In this document: in pieces, positions 56,123 through 64,000 of the stretch
Position numbering within the stretch: position 1 is the stretch's first letter
How the letters are laid out: the number at the start of each line of letters is the position of its first letter
From: Sphingomonas folli
GTDB taxonomy: Bacteria; Pseudomonadota; Alphaproteobacteria; Sphingomonadales; Sphingomonadaceae
Direction: 5' to 3'
NCBI RefSeq assembly: GCF_019429525.1
Contig: NZ_JAHXZL010000004.1
Location: 62,001-126,000 of the forward strand
DNA: 64,000 nucleotides
Translations under genes and position numbers: made by a program
The notes under the pieces: generated by a model
Databases searched by the model: none
Seen by the model: the letters and a program-made list of their open reading frames with translations, nothing else
What the model was told of the DNA's origin: nothing

Positions 56123-56374
56123 ATGCAAACTGCTTACGATTGGGTGACTTTGGCCATTTTCGCCGGCCTTGTCGTGCTGTTTCTGCAACGATCTGTTTCC
56201 AGCGACCGACAGGATTCGATGCTTGCCTATCTGGCCGGCGCGGTGATCTGCGCGCTCGCCAATTATTTCGGCAATTCGGGTCAGCATCTGCTCGCGATCG
56301 TGCTGATCGTCGCGAACCTGATCTTCATCCTCCTCGTCCTCAAGCCGATCGACCTGCCCAGCCGCCGCTCGTGA
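56123..56374 (+). CDS. small two-TM membrane protein, XrtV sorting system accessory
   Basis: 83 residues from ATG 56123. Three hydrophobic stretches ('WVTLAIFAGLVVLFLQRS', 'MLAYLAGAVICALANYFG', 'LLAIVLIVANLIFILLVLK'). From memory, NCBI uses the name XrtV sorting system accessory protein for such short proteins next to V-type exosortases; its exact job is unknown. It runs into a convergent epsI gene. The much longer frame extending upstream to 55076 overlaps the epsD gene on the other strand and is rejected. Confidence 0.8.
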   Translation: MQTAYDWVTLAIFAGLVVLFLQRSVSSDRQDSMLAYLAGAVICALANYFGNSGQHLLAIVLIVANLIFILLVLKPIDLPSRRS

Positions 56375-56380
56375 GTCGGC

Positions 56381-57088
56381 TCAGCCGGCGGCGCTGTCGA
56401 GCACGCGGCGCACGTCGGCGGGCACGGCCGCGAACAGCGCGCGGGTGAAGGCCGCCAGCGTCTGCATCCCGGCCTCGCGGTCGTGCGTCAGCGTCGAGAT
56501 GCGCACCAGCATCGCGTCGGGCACGTCGCCGCGCAGGTTCGCGCGCGCGACCGACCAGCGCTGCTCCGCCCAGGACAGCGGCATGTCACGCCCGACGCGG
56601 GTCCAGTACATCAGCTGCTCGACGCGATTGTCCGCGCTCGCGGTCATCACCGTCGCGTCGAGCTGACCGCCGGGCAGCGGCACCGCGCGGACGGCCTTGT
56701 CGGTCAGTTTGAAGCCGCCGGCCGGATAGCAATATTCGGGGCGGTGCACCTGGAGCACGCCGGTCTGCCCGCTGCTCTGCGCCATCAGCAGCATGATCGG
56801 CAGCTGATCCGAGGCGAGATACACGCGGGTGAGCAGCTGCGAGTAGAGCAGGTCGGAGAGCTGATCGGGCGGCGGTGTCACCAACCCGCTCTTCGAGTAG
56901 AAGGACCAGGGGCCCACCTGCGCGGGGATCAGCGCGTCGAGCTTGCGCTTGCCGAGCAGGTCGATGTGGTTGCCCGGCACGCGCGCGGCCGCGACGCCCG
57001 CGGTGAGCAGGAAGGCCCCGCCCAGCAGCGCGCGACGCCGGTCGAGCAGGCGGGTCTCGGGCACCGCGTGGCGGCTCGCCTCAGTCAT
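56381..57088 (-). CDS. EpsI-family exosortase-associated protein
   Basis: 235 residues. A single N-terminal hydrophobic stretch (about residues 21-36, 'ALLGGAFLLTAGVAAA') and the EpsI domain: 'GPWSFYSKSGLV', the signature 'VHRPEYCYPAGGFKL', and 'MYWTRVGRDMPLSWAEQRW'. The Cys/His in the signature is conserved. EpsI usually is fused to or beside an exosortase. Its start lies inside the 3' end of the exosortase gene (overlap 8 bp; ATG 57094 is also possible). Confidence 0.92.
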   Translation of the reverse strand: MTEASRHAVPETRLLDRRRALLGGAFLLTAGVAAARVPGNHIDLLGKRKLDALIPAQVGPWSFYSKSGLVTPPPDQLSDLLYSQLLTRVYLASDQLPIMLLMAQSSGQTGVLQVHRPEYCYPAGGFKLTDKAVRAVPLPGGQLDATVMTASADNRVEQLMYWTRVGRDMPLSWAEQRWSVARANLRGDVPDAMLVRISTLTHDREAGMQTLAAFTRALFAAVPADVRRVLDSAAG

Positions 57089-57977
57089 GGCCATTCCCCA
57101 GCGCGCGGCGGAGCGGGCTCGCCAGCGCGTCGATCGCGAAGATGGTGAGCACCGAGACCAGGAACATCACCAGCCCGGCGAAATCGTGCGCGAACCCCTG
57201 CGCCGCCGCGTCACCGAAATAATAAGTGATCAGGATCAGCAGGATCACGCGGATGAAATTGGCGAAGATCGCGATCGGCACGATCGTCAGCATCAGCAGC
57301 GCGGCGTAGCGCCAGTTCGCCTGGTGCCGCACGTAGATGTAGAACAGGCAGATCGCGGTGAGGCTGATGATCGAGTTGAGCCCGGCGCAGGCCGCCGCGA
57401 CCAGCAGGTCATATTGCGCGATCTGGATCGTCACGCCCGAGCTGCCGATCGGATAGCCGAGCGCGTAGAGCAGGTTCACCGCCTGCTCCGAGATGGCGAT
57501 CTTGAGCGGCTGGGTGATCACCGCCACCAACTGGTCCGGCGGCGGGAAGACGAAGCCGAGATAGACGATCGGGAACCACAGCTCGCGCAGCACCGCCCCG
57601 CCCAGCAGCGCATAGGCCGCGACGAGCAGCGCGCCGTAGAGCGCGAACCCCTCGATCTCGATGATGCCGGTGATGTGCGCGGCGAGATAGAGCAGCAGGC
57701 AGACCGGCAGCAGCAGCGCGACTACCCATCCCGAGCCGGGCCGCCGCAGCGGCCACACGCCCGGTACTTCGCGCCACAGCAGCCACAGCCCGGTGGCGAG
57801 CACCAGCGGGCCATGTCCGCCCTGCTCGGTCGACCAGCTGAAGCGGGCGACCGTCACCATCGTCGGCACCGCCAGCGCGACGCAGCCGATCAGCAGCAGC
57901 CAGGCCGAGGCCGACAGCGTGGGGAGACGCGGCGCGGGCCGTCCGCGCGGCCGATCGAGCTCGGCCGCGGTCGACAT
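57081..57977 (-). CDS. xrtV: exosortase (V-type, XrtV), integral membrane transpeptidase
   Basis: 298 residues with about eight TM helices. Catalytic residues C197 ('LVAAACAGLNSIIS'), R243 ('FANFIRVILL') and H264 ('GFAHDFAGLVM') are all present in the standard order. Cleaves the PEP-type C-terminal tags and moves the protein to an acceptor. The start used is ATG 57977; an alternative GTG at 58001 adds eight residues. Assigned to the V type from the PEPxxWA-CTERM substrates and accessory gene alongside, not from direct comparison. Confidence 0.9.
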   Translation of the reverse strand: MSTAAELDRPRGRPAPRLPTLSASAWLLLIGCVALAVPTMVTVARFSWSTEQGGHGPLVLATGLWLLWREVPGVWPLRRPGSGWVVALLLPVCLLLYLAAHITGIIEIEGFALYGALLVAAYALLGGAVLRELWFPIVYLGFVFPPPDQLVAVITQPLKIAISEQAVNLLYALGYPIGSSGVTIQIAQYDLLVAAACAGLNSIISLTAICLFYIYVRHQANWRYAALLMLTIVPIAIFANFIRVILLILITYYFGDAAAQGFAHDFAGLVMFLVSVLTIFAIDALASPLRRALGNGHD

Positions 57978-58260
57978 GGTCGCACTGTGCTGACTATTCA
58001 CCTGTATCGAACTCGACGAGCGGGCACATACCGACGCGGCACCGGCGACCCCTTCCGGCGGAACTTGGCATAGACATCAACGCACCCGCTCGCAACTGAC
58101 GGAGGCCGTCATGCGCCGCGGCCGATTGACGAAAGTGGCACGGTTTAAGGCAAACGCGCCGTTTACCGAAAGCTCACCCGCGACAAGCTAGTGGCCAGCG
58201 CTCGCGCCGCTGCGCTACAGCCGCGACGGCGCGGTCCGCGGCGTTCGAAGGGTGAGACAG

Positions 58261-59445
58261 GTGACAACAGTGGCAGTGATCGCGACCATCGTCGCTGGGA
58301 TCGTCGCGGCACCGCTGCTGGCGCTCACCAGCGCCTTCGTGATCGAGGTGGTCGCGGGACTGCGCCCGCCTGCCTCTGCCGCCCCGACGGGAGCCGTGCC
58401 GCGCGCGGTGGTCGTGATGCCCGCGCACGACGAGGGGTCGATCATCGCGGCGACGGTCGCGCGGCTCCTCCCCGAGCTGCCGGCGGGGTTCGAGCTGCTG
58501 GTGGTCGCGGACAATTGCCGCGATGACACCGCCGCCATCGCTGCCGCGGCGGGGGCGAGCGTCACGCGACGCGACGACCCGGCGCGCCGCGGCAAGGGCT
58601 ATGCGCTGGCGCACGCGCGCGACCAGCTCGCCGCGCGCGATTCCGCCGACCAGCCGGCGGTGGTGATGGTGCTCGACGCCGACGGCGCCACCGATCGCGC
58701 CTCGCTGCTCGCCATGGCGGCGCGCGCGACCGAGCGACCGGTCCAGGCGACCAACCTGCTCGCCCCCGACCTGACCGCCGCGCCGATGGTGCAGGTCTCC
58801 AACTTCGCCTTCGTCATCAAGAATCTGGTGCGTCAGGGCGGACTCTCGCGACTGGCCGGTCGCGCCAATCTGACGGGCACGGGCATGGCCTTCCCCTGGC
58901 CGATCTTCCGCGACGCGCCGCTCGCCACCTCGGACATCGTCGAGGACCTCGCGCTCGGTCTCGACCTCGCGCGCCGCGGCAAGCTGCCGCGCTACGTCCC
59001 CGAGGCGACGGTGTGGAGCGCGGCGAGCAGCGCGGAGGGCACGCTGCAGCAGCGCCAGCGCTGGGAGGGCGGCTTTCTCGCCACCTCGCTCACGCGCGCA
59101 CTGCCCGCGATGGGCGCGGCGCTGCGCCGCGGTGACCCGCGCGCGCTGTGGGCGGGGCTGAGCCTCGCCATCCCGCCGCTGACGCTGCTGCTGATGCTCG
59201 ACCTCGCCGCTCTGATCGTCGCCTTGCTGCTCGTGCTCGCCGGCGCGTCGCTCTGGCCCGCGCTGCTGCTCGCGGGCGCGCTCGCCGCCGCGACGCTGGC
59301 GCTGTGGGTGGCGTGGCGGCGCGTCGGCCGACCGTTCCTCTCCGCCGGGGCGGCGGCGCGGCTGCCGCTCTACGTGCTGTGGAAGATCCCGCTCTACCTC
59401 AAGTTGCTCGGCGGTCGACCGACCGGCTGGCTGCGCGCCCGCTGA
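58261..59445 (+). CDS. family 2 glycosyltransferase, membrane-bound
   Basis: 394 residues from GTG 58261, 9 bp after GAAGG; a GTG at 58252 is also in frame. GT-A domain: '[20 protein letters not shown]', '[15 protein letters not shown]', DxD in '[13 protein letters not shown]', '[16 protein letters not shown]', and '[10 protein letters not shown]' (Q/RxxRW-like). One N-terminal TM and about two-three C-terminal TM segments (about 305-370). Typical of polysaccharide assembly glycosyltransferases; donor and acceptor unknown. It overlaps the acyltransferase gene tail-to-tail. Confidence 0.9.
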   Translation: MTTVAVIATIVAGIVAAPLLALTSAFVIEVVAGLRPPASAAPTGAVPRAVVVMPAHDEGSIIAATVARLLPELPAGFELLVVADNCRDDTAAIAAAAGASVTRRDDPARRGKGYALAHARDQLAARDSADQPAVVMVLDADGATDRASLLAMAARATERPVQATNLLAPDLTAAPMVQVSNFAFVIKNLVRQGGLSRLAGRANLTGTGMAFPWPIFRDAPLATSDIVEDLALGLDLARRGKLPRYVPEATVWSAASSAEGTLQQRQRWEGGFLATSLTRALPAMGAALRRGDPRALWAGLSLAIPPLTLLLMLDLAALIVALLLVLAGASLWPALLLAGALAAATLALWVAWRRVGRPFLSAGAAARLPLYVLWKIPLYLKLLGGRPTGWLRAR

Positions 59446-60415
59446 GCCAGCGCCGCTCGACCTTCTTGCCGAGCTCGATCATCGGTCGCTCGAAGCGGAA
59501 GGTGGAGAGATGCGCTGCGGCGAACGTCGCGGCGAACAGCAGCGGGCGCTTGGCATAGCGGACCAGCGTGTCGCCGCTGCCCAGCCAGGTCGCCGCGAAC
59601 ATCGCGTGGAAGACGTAGACCGCGTAGGAGACCTCGGCGACGTAGCGCGCCGGGGTCGAGCCGAACAGCGCGCGCAGCCACGCCGGCGCGGCGTAGATCG
59701 AGCACCCCACCGTCGCCGCGGCCAGGTAGGGGCGCAGGAACATCAGCGCGCCGCTCCCCTCATGCCCCGAGGCGACCAGCAGCGGCAGCAGCAGCAGCGG
59801 CAGCGCGCGCGGCAGCGAGGCGGTCCAGCGCGGCGCGCGCGCGTGCAGCAGCGCCAGCGTCGCGCCGGCGAGGATCTCGTCGATTCGCTGCCAGGTGAAG
59901 ATGCTGATCGGCGCGTGCTGCGCGACCCGGGTCAGCGTCACCGCGACGCACAGCGCCGGCAGCAGCCACAGCGCGCGCCGCCCGCCCAGCGCGACCAGCA
60001 GCGCGACGCCGACGTAGAACTGCACCTCGACGCACAGGCTCCACAGATGCTCGCCGCCGGGCAGCAGCCGCGTCGGCGGCAGGTTGGCGATGAACAGCAG
60101 GTTGGCGCCGAGCGACTCGGCCCCGGCGCGGCTCGCCAGCGCCAGCGCGACCATCGCGAGCCAGCCGAGCGGCACGATGCGGAACAGCCGCCGGATCAGG
60201 AACGGCACCACCTCGGGCCGGTGCAGCAGGAACTGCGTGATCAGGAAGCCCGACAACGTGAAGAACAGCGCCATGCCGCTCGCCGCGACCGCGCCGTTGA
60301 GCCCCCAGCGGTGCGGCCCGAGCGGCAGCAGGTGCCCCGCGAGCACCAGCAGGATGCTCAGCGCGCGCCAGCCGTCGAGGATCGGGATGCGCCGCATCAA
60401 TGGTACCTTAGTCAT
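59399..60415 (-). CDS. acyltransferase 3 family protein (polysaccharide O-acylation)
   Basis: 338 residues, about 10 hydrophobic segments. N-terminal '[20 protein letters not shown]' (catalytic His after LDGxRA), '[14 protein letters not shown]', '[18 protein letters not shown]', '[12 protein letters not shown]' are the acyltransferase-3 signature. Likely adds acetyl or other acyl groups to the exopolysaccharide. It overlaps the 3' end of the GT2 gene by 47 bp on the opposite strand. Start ATG 60415 chosen. Confidence 0.9.
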   Translation of the reverse strand: MTKVPLMRRIPILDGWRALSILLVLAGHLLPLGPHRWGLNGAVAASGMALFFTLSGFLITQFLLHRPEVVPFLIRRLFRIVPLGWLAMVALALASRAGAESLGANLLFIANLPPTRLLPGGEHLWSLCVEVQFYVGVALLVALGGRRALWLLPALCVAVTLTRVAQHAPISIFTWQRIDEILAGATLALLHARAPRWTASLPRALPLLLLPLLVASGHEGSGALMFLRPYLAAATVGCSIYAAPAWLRALFGSTPARYVAEVSYAVYVFHAMFAATWLGSGDTLVRYAKRPLLFAATFAAAHLSTFRFERPMIELGKKVERRWLSGRAASRSVDRRAT

Positions 60416-60559
60416 TCGCCGCCATTCTTGGCCATCGTCGACGACGTGATGACGGCTTTGTCTGAAAGCTTCCTTGTCGCCGCGCGGGATCATTGGCACA
60501 AGCACGCGCCCGGCGACCGGTCGGGCGCCGGCCGGCGCTATCAGGGAGTTTCACCGTCT

Positions 60560-61516
60560 ATGTCGCGCAACTATCAGTCGCGGAAGCGCGTGCTCGTCAC
60601 CGGCGGCGCCGGCTTCCTCGGCTCGCACCTGATCGACCGGCTGCTCGACCGCGGCGACGAAGTGGTGTGCGTCGACAACCTCTTCACCGGCGCCAAGCGC
60701 AACATCGACCATCTGCACGGCAATCCCCGGTTCGAGTTCCTGCGCCACGACGTGTGTTTCCCGCTCTACGTCGAGGTGGACGAGATCTACAATCTCGCCT
60801 GCCCCGCCTCGCCGATCCACTATCAATATGATCCGGTGCAGACCACCAAGACCTCGGTGATCGGCGCGATCAACATGCTCGGTCTGGCCAAACGGTTGAA
60901 GTGCAAGGTGTTCCAGGCGTCGACCAGCGAGGTCTACGGCGACCCGCACGTCCACCCGCAGAAGGAGGACTATTGGGGCAACGTCAACCCGATCGGCATC
61001 CGCTCCTGCTACGACGAGGGCAAGCGCTGCGCCGAGACGCTGTTCTTCGACTATCACCGTCAGATGAACCTCGACGTGAAGGTCGTGCGAATCTTCAACA
61101 CCTATGGCCCGCGCATGCACCCCGCGGACGGGCGCGTGGTGTCGAACTTCATCATGCAGGCGCTCCGGGGCGAGCCGATCACGCTCTACGGCGACGGCGC
61201 GCAGACGCGCAGCTTCTGCTTCGTCGACGACCTGATCGAGGGCTTCCTGCGGCTGATGGACACCGAGCCGGGCTTCGCGGGCCCGGTCAACATCGGCAAC
61301 CCCAATGAGTTTACCATCCGCGAGCTGGCCGAGCTGGTGATCGAGCTGACCGGCTCGTCCTCGACGCTCGACTATCGCCCGCTGCCGCAGGACGACCCGA
61401 TGCAGCGCAAGCCCGACATCGCGCTGGCGCAGTCGAAGCTCGGCTGGGAGCCGACGGTGCAGCTGCGCGAGGGGCTGCAGCGCACGATCGACTATTTCCG
61501 CGAGTTCGCCGCCTGA
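60560..61516 (+). CDS. UDP-glucuronate decarboxylase (UDP-xylose synthase), SDR family
   Basis: 318 residues from ATG 60560. NAD motif '[20 protein letters not shown]', '[19 protein letters not shown]' (UXS-specific active-site loop), 'STSEVYGDP' and catalytic '[12 protein letters not shown]' (YxxxK), '[11 protein letters not shown]', '[11 protein letters not shown]'. These are the full hallmarks of UXS, which turns UDP-glucuronate into UDP-xylose. It suggests pentose in the polymer. A long upstream frame to 59510 overlaps the acyltransferase gene and is rejected. Confidence 0.95.
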   Translation: MSRNYQSRKRVLVTGGAGFLGSHLIDRLLDRGDEVVCVDNLFTGAKRNIDHLHGNPRFEFLRHDVCFPLYVEVDEIYNLACPASPIHYQYDPVQTTKTSVIGAINMLGLAKRLKCKVFQASTSEVYGDPHVHPQKEDYWGNVNPIGIRSCYDEGKRCAETLFFDYHRQMNLDVKVVRIFNTYGPRMHPADGRVVSNFIMQALRGEPITLYGDGAQTRSFCFVDDLIEGFLRLMDTEPGFAGPVNIGNPNEFTIRELAELVIELTGSSSTLDYRPLPQDDPMQRKPDIALAQSKLGWEPTVQLREGLQRTIDYFREFAA

Positions 61517-61615
61517 GGTGATGGGAGCGGAGGGGCGCGCCGCGCTGTGTGCCAAAGAAGAGTGGTGACAGTCGGCCCGTGAGCCACTCGGGCGGTGTCG
61601 CCCCGCTCCCCTTCA

Positions 61616-61712
61616 CCGTCATCCCCGCGTAGGCGGGGATCCAGACACGCTGACGCCGCCGCTCCTGCCGTGAGGTCCGCGCGTCTGGATCCCCGCCTCC
61701 GCGGGAATGACG
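61616..61712. repeat. paired palindromic repeat (family E)
   Basis: CGTCATCCCCGC-GTAG-GCGGGGAT then CCAGAC on the left; GTCTGGATCCCCGC and GCGGGAATGACG on the right, in mirror order. The rest of the spacer 61517-61762 has no gene. Confidence 0.75.
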
Positions 61713-61762
61713 GAGGAGGTTTAAATCGAGGAGCCTCGCTCAGGGCTCACGAACCCCCCGCC

Positions 61763-62191
61763 TCACCCCGTCGGCGTGGCGCTGTTGTCCGGTTCCTCCG
61801 CCGGCGTCGGCAGCTCCATCTCGTTCTGCTCACGCGCGCGCTCGCGCTCGTCGCTGGTCACCGTGCCGTCGCGGTTGAAATCCTGCTGGTCGAAGCGCGC
61901 GATCATCCACGCGCTCCACTCGTCGTTGGAGATGCGGCCGTCCTTGTCGCGATCGATGTCGGCGAGGCGATCTGCCAGCCGCTTGGGAAGCTCGTTGGGC
62001 GTGAGATGATCGTCGTGGTTGACGTCGAGCCGGCGGAAGCGACGCTCGACCACGCCGCCATAGTCGAGCCGCGACATCACGAACGGCGGCACGTAATTGG
62101 CCAGCACCGCCGGGTCGGCCGCCTCCTCCGCATTCTCCTTCGAGCAGGCGGCGAGCAGCACGGCCCCCGCCACCATCATCTGCCACCGCAT
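61763..62191 (-). CDS. EF-hand calcium-binding lipoprotein
   Basis: 142 residues from ATG 62191. Lipobox 'VLLAAC' (Cys about 17). Calcium-loop motifs in series: 'DVNHDDHLTPNE', 'DIDRDKDGRISNDE', 'DFNRDGTVTSDE', each with Asp at positions 1, 3 and 5 and Glu at 12. The acidic tail 'MELPTPAEEPDN' is polar. Function unknown; calcium-dependent binding at the envelope is likely. It is followed on the same strand by no nearby gene; HNH lies 37 bp upstream. Confidence 0.92.
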   Translation of the reverse strand: MRWQMMVAGAVLLAACSKENAEEAADPAVLANYVPPFVMSRLDYGGVVERRFRRLDVNHDDHLTPNELPKRLADRLADIDRDKDGRISNDEWSAWMIARFDQQDFNRDGTVTSDERERAREQNEMELPTPAEEPDNSATPTG

Positions 62192-62228
62192 GCGCCCCGA
62201 AACTCCCGTGTGTGTCACCCGCGACGCG

Positions 62229-62798
62229 TCACGCCTCGAGCTCGACGTCCCAGTAGAGCCAGTCGTGCCAGCTTTCATGCAGATAATTCGGCGGGAAGCG
62301 GCGGCCGTGCTCCTGCAGCTGCCAGCTGGTCGGGCGGATCGGCTCGATCGCCAGCGGCATATGCGCCTGGCGCGGCGTCCGACCGCCCTTCTTCAGGTTG
62401 CACGGCGCGCAGGCGGTGACGACATTCTCCCACGTCGTCCGCCCGCCCTGCGCGCGCGGCACGACGTGGTCGAAGGTCAGCTCGCGCGCGTTGCTGCCGC
62501 AATATTGGCACGCGAACGTGTCGCGCAGGAACAGGTTGAAGCGCGTGAAGGCGGGGAACTGCGACGGCTTCACGAACTGCTTGAGCGCGATCACCGACGG
62601 CAGCCGCATCACGTGGTTGGGGCTGCGCACCTCGCGCTCGTAATGCGCGACGATGTCGACGCGATCCAGGAAGACCGCCTTCACCGCCGTCTGCCACGGC
62701 CAGATGCTGAGGGGATAATAGGACAGCGGCGTGTAATCGGCGTTCAGCACCAACGTCGGGCAGCTGTCCGGATGCCGGATCAGGTCGGGATGGAACAC
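62229..62798 (-). CDS. HNH endonuclease family protein
   Basis: 189 residues. Zinc-ribbon cysteines 'FACQYCGSN' and 'CAPCN' flank the HNH core 'LTFDHVVPRAQGGRTTWENVVT' (shown as 'FDHVVPRAQGGRTTWENVVT'), with an N-terminal domain 'LVLNADYTPLSYYPLSIWPW' typical of this housekeeping HNH subfamily. Substrate unknown; such genes are common, single, and not linked to phage. It lies upstream of the EF-hand gene on the same strand. Confidence 0.93.
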   Translation of the reverse strand: MFHPDLIRHPDSCPTLVLNADYTPLSYYPLSIWPWQTAVKAVFLDRVDIVAHYEREVRSPNHVMRLPSVIALKQFVKPSQFPAFTRFNLFLRDTFACQYCGSNARELTFDHVVPRAQGGRTTWENVVTACAPCNLKKGGRTPRQAHMPLAIEPIRPTSWQLQEHGRRFPPNYLHESWHDWLYWDVELEA

Positions 62799-62953
62799 GC
62801 TTGAACGTCTCCCTTACCTCTTACTCGCGCCGGCGCTGTCGCGCAGTGGCGTGACGACATGATGACAGCGCGACTCGGCGGCTTCAAGACTGGTCGCCGC
62901 GGCGCGGCTGTGGCACGCCTCGCGGCTTCGTCTCTCACCATCGGGTCCCGTCC

Positions 62954-64000
62954 ATGCCGACTCCTACCGCGCGCCTCCGCGCGCTCCGCGACCAGCTCGC
63001 GCGCGACCAGCTCGACGGGTTCGTCGTGCCGCTGACCGACGAGCATATGAGCGAATATGTCGGCGACTATGCGCAGCGGCTGGCGTGGCTGACCGGCTTC
63101 GAGGGCTCGGCCGGCAGCGCGGTGGTGCTGGCGGACGCCGCCGCGATCTTCACCGACGGCCGCTACACGATCCAGGTGCGCGAGCAGGTGTCGGAGGCGG
63201 ACTGGTCGTTCGTCAGCGTGCCCGAGAGCAACGTCGCCGCCTGGCTGGGCGAGCACGCGCGCGCGGGGACGCGGGTCGGCTATGATCCCTGGCTGCACGC
63301 GCGCGGCTGGGTCGAGGAGGCGCGCGCCGCTCTCGCCGGCGTCGGCGCCGAGCTGGTCGCGGTCGAGCGCAACCCGATCGACGCGATCTGGGTCGACCGC
63401 CCCGCCCCCTCCCCCGCGCCGCTCGCGGTCCAGCCCGAGCGGCTCGCCGGGCGCGGCGCGGCGGCCAAGCGCGCCGACGTCGCCGACTGGCTCGCCGACG
63501 CGGGCGCGGACGCGACCGTGATCACCGCGCTCGACTCGATCGCCTGGCTGCTCAACCTGCGCGGCAGCGACGTCGCGCGCACGCCCGTGGCGCTCGCTTA
63601 TGCGGTCGCGCACGCCGACGGCACCGCCGACCTCTATGTCGCGCCCGAGAAGATGACGGCCGAGGTCGCGGAGCATCTCGGCAACGCGGTCCGAGTCCAT
63701 GACCGCGATGGCTTCGCCGCGTCGCTCGACTCGCTCGCCGGCAAGCGCGTGGCGATCGACCCCACGCTCGCGGTCGCGGCGGTCGCGGACCGCGTCGAGC
63801 GCGCCGGCGGCACCGTGCTGGCGCTGCGCGACCCGACCGTGCTGCCGCGCGCCACCAAGAACCCGACCGAGATCGACGGCCATCGCGCCGCCTCGCTGCG
63901 CGACGGCGCCGCGCTGACCCGCTTCCTGCGCTGGATCGCCGACGCGGCGCCGCGCGGGGGCGTCACCGAGCTCTCCGCGGCCGAGCGGCTGCTCGCCTTC
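62954..64000 (+). CDS. aminopeptidase P family (M24) protein, 3' end outside window
   Basis: 349 codons of an M24B peptidase visible, still open at the last base. The creatinase-like N-domain is clear: 'LRDQLARDQLDGFVVPLTDEH', 'RLAWLTGFEGSAGSAVVL', 'IFTDGRYTIQVREQV'; then the second domain 'DSIAWLLNLRGSDVARTPVA' and the start of the catalytic domain ('KNPTEIDGHRAASLRDGAAL'). The metal ligands lie beyond the window. It cleaves Xaa-Pro bonds. Start ATG 62954 gives the typical 'MPTPTARLRAL'. Confidence 0.92.
   Translation, partial: MPTPTARLRALRDQLARDQLDGFVVPLTDEHMSEYVGDYAQRLAWLTGFEGSAGSAVVLADAAAIFTDGRYTIQVREQVSEADWSFVSVPESNVAAWLGEHARAGTRVGYDPWLHARGWVEEARAALAGVGAELVAVERNPIDAIWVDRPAPSPAPLAVQPERLAGRGAAAKRADVADWLADAGADATVITALDSIAWLLNLRGSDVARTPVALAYAVAHADGTADLYVAPEKMTAEVAEHLGNAVRVHDRDGFAASLDSLAGKRVAIDPTLAVAAVADRVERAGGTVLALRDPTVLPRATKNPTEIDGHRAASLRDGAALTRFLRWIADAAPRGGVTELSAAERLLAF

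Noticed and set aside
59510..60559. upstream extension of the UDP-glucuronate decarboxylase frame
   Set aside because: Overlaps the acyltransferase gene, and UXS homology begins only near the ATG at 60560.
62229..62798. HNH gene as sign of a phage or homing element
   Set aside because: No terminase, portal or intron features nearby; this HNH subfamily is a common single chromosomal gene.

Overview
The window is about 70% GC, densely coded on both strands, and reads as chromosome of a sphingomonad (Alphaproteobacteria, Sphingomonadales, Sphingomonas-like). Support: the gene families (TonB receptor next to a tryptophan-halogenase-like protein, PEPxxWA-CTERM proteins with a V-type exosortase, a CC0125/CC1285-type lipoprotein, a NodT/EmrA/EmrB efflux set), ATGA or GTGA stop-start overlaps inside operons, and palindromic intergenic repeats. 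No phage, transposase, integrase, plasmid or CRISPR signal was seen. The window opens inside mfd and closes inside an M24 peptidase gene.

Layout. 1-5.2 kb: the end of mfd, then a coupled minus-strand trio (GGDEF/EAL protein, unknown protein, SnoaL-like protein). 5.2-7.2 kb: moaA-nadK and tRNA-Asn(GTT). 7.6-12.3 kb: TonB-dependent receptor plus flavin halogenase-like protein. 12.3-20.8 kb: housekeeping genes (pncA, a lipoprotein, an OprB porin, a HAD nucleotidase with dapD, a luciferase-like monooxygenase, purEK, an AI-2E/PerM-type permease). 20.9-24.1 kb: M16 peptidase and a small beta-rich protein. 24.2-29.0 kb: MarR-controlled tripartite drug efflux operon. 29.1-34.0 kb: kynU-kynA and an M1 aminopeptidase. 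34.2-41.6 kb: valine catabolism (mmsA, acyl-CoA dehydrogenase, hydroxyisobutyryl-CoA hydrolase, enoyl-CoA hydratase, mmsB) with a divergent LysR regulator.

41.6-61.5 kb is the most distinctive part: envelope and exopolysaccharide genes. A PEPxxWA-CTERM protein is coupled to an L,D-transpeptidase and followed by a CAP protein. Then come a metallophosphatase, a GT14-type glycosyltransferase and a second PEPxxWA-CTERM protein. The polysaccharide core has two divergent operons. The minus-strand operon encodes a TPR lipoprotein, a polyprenyl-phosphate sugar transferase, a WecG/TagA transferase and a small membrane protein. The plus-strand operon encodes a short export protein, a beta-barrel, a Wzz/GumC protein and a BY-kinase ATPase. 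It is followed by an EpsD-type prolyl isomerase, a small membrane protein, EpsI, an exosortase, a GT2, an acyltransferase and a UDP-glucuronate decarboxylase. I read this as one system: build and export a polymer, and process PEPxxWA-CTERM proteins at the envelope. No recognisable Wzx flippase or Wzy polymerase lies in the window.

At least six palindromic repeat types, most arranged as two hairpins facing each other, occupy the spacers. One supplies the ribosome binding site of a valine-pathway gene. The last 2 kb hold an EF-hand lipoprotein, an HNH endonuclease and the start of an aminopeptidase P gene. All functional calls rest on motif recognition from reading the sequence; no database search was run.
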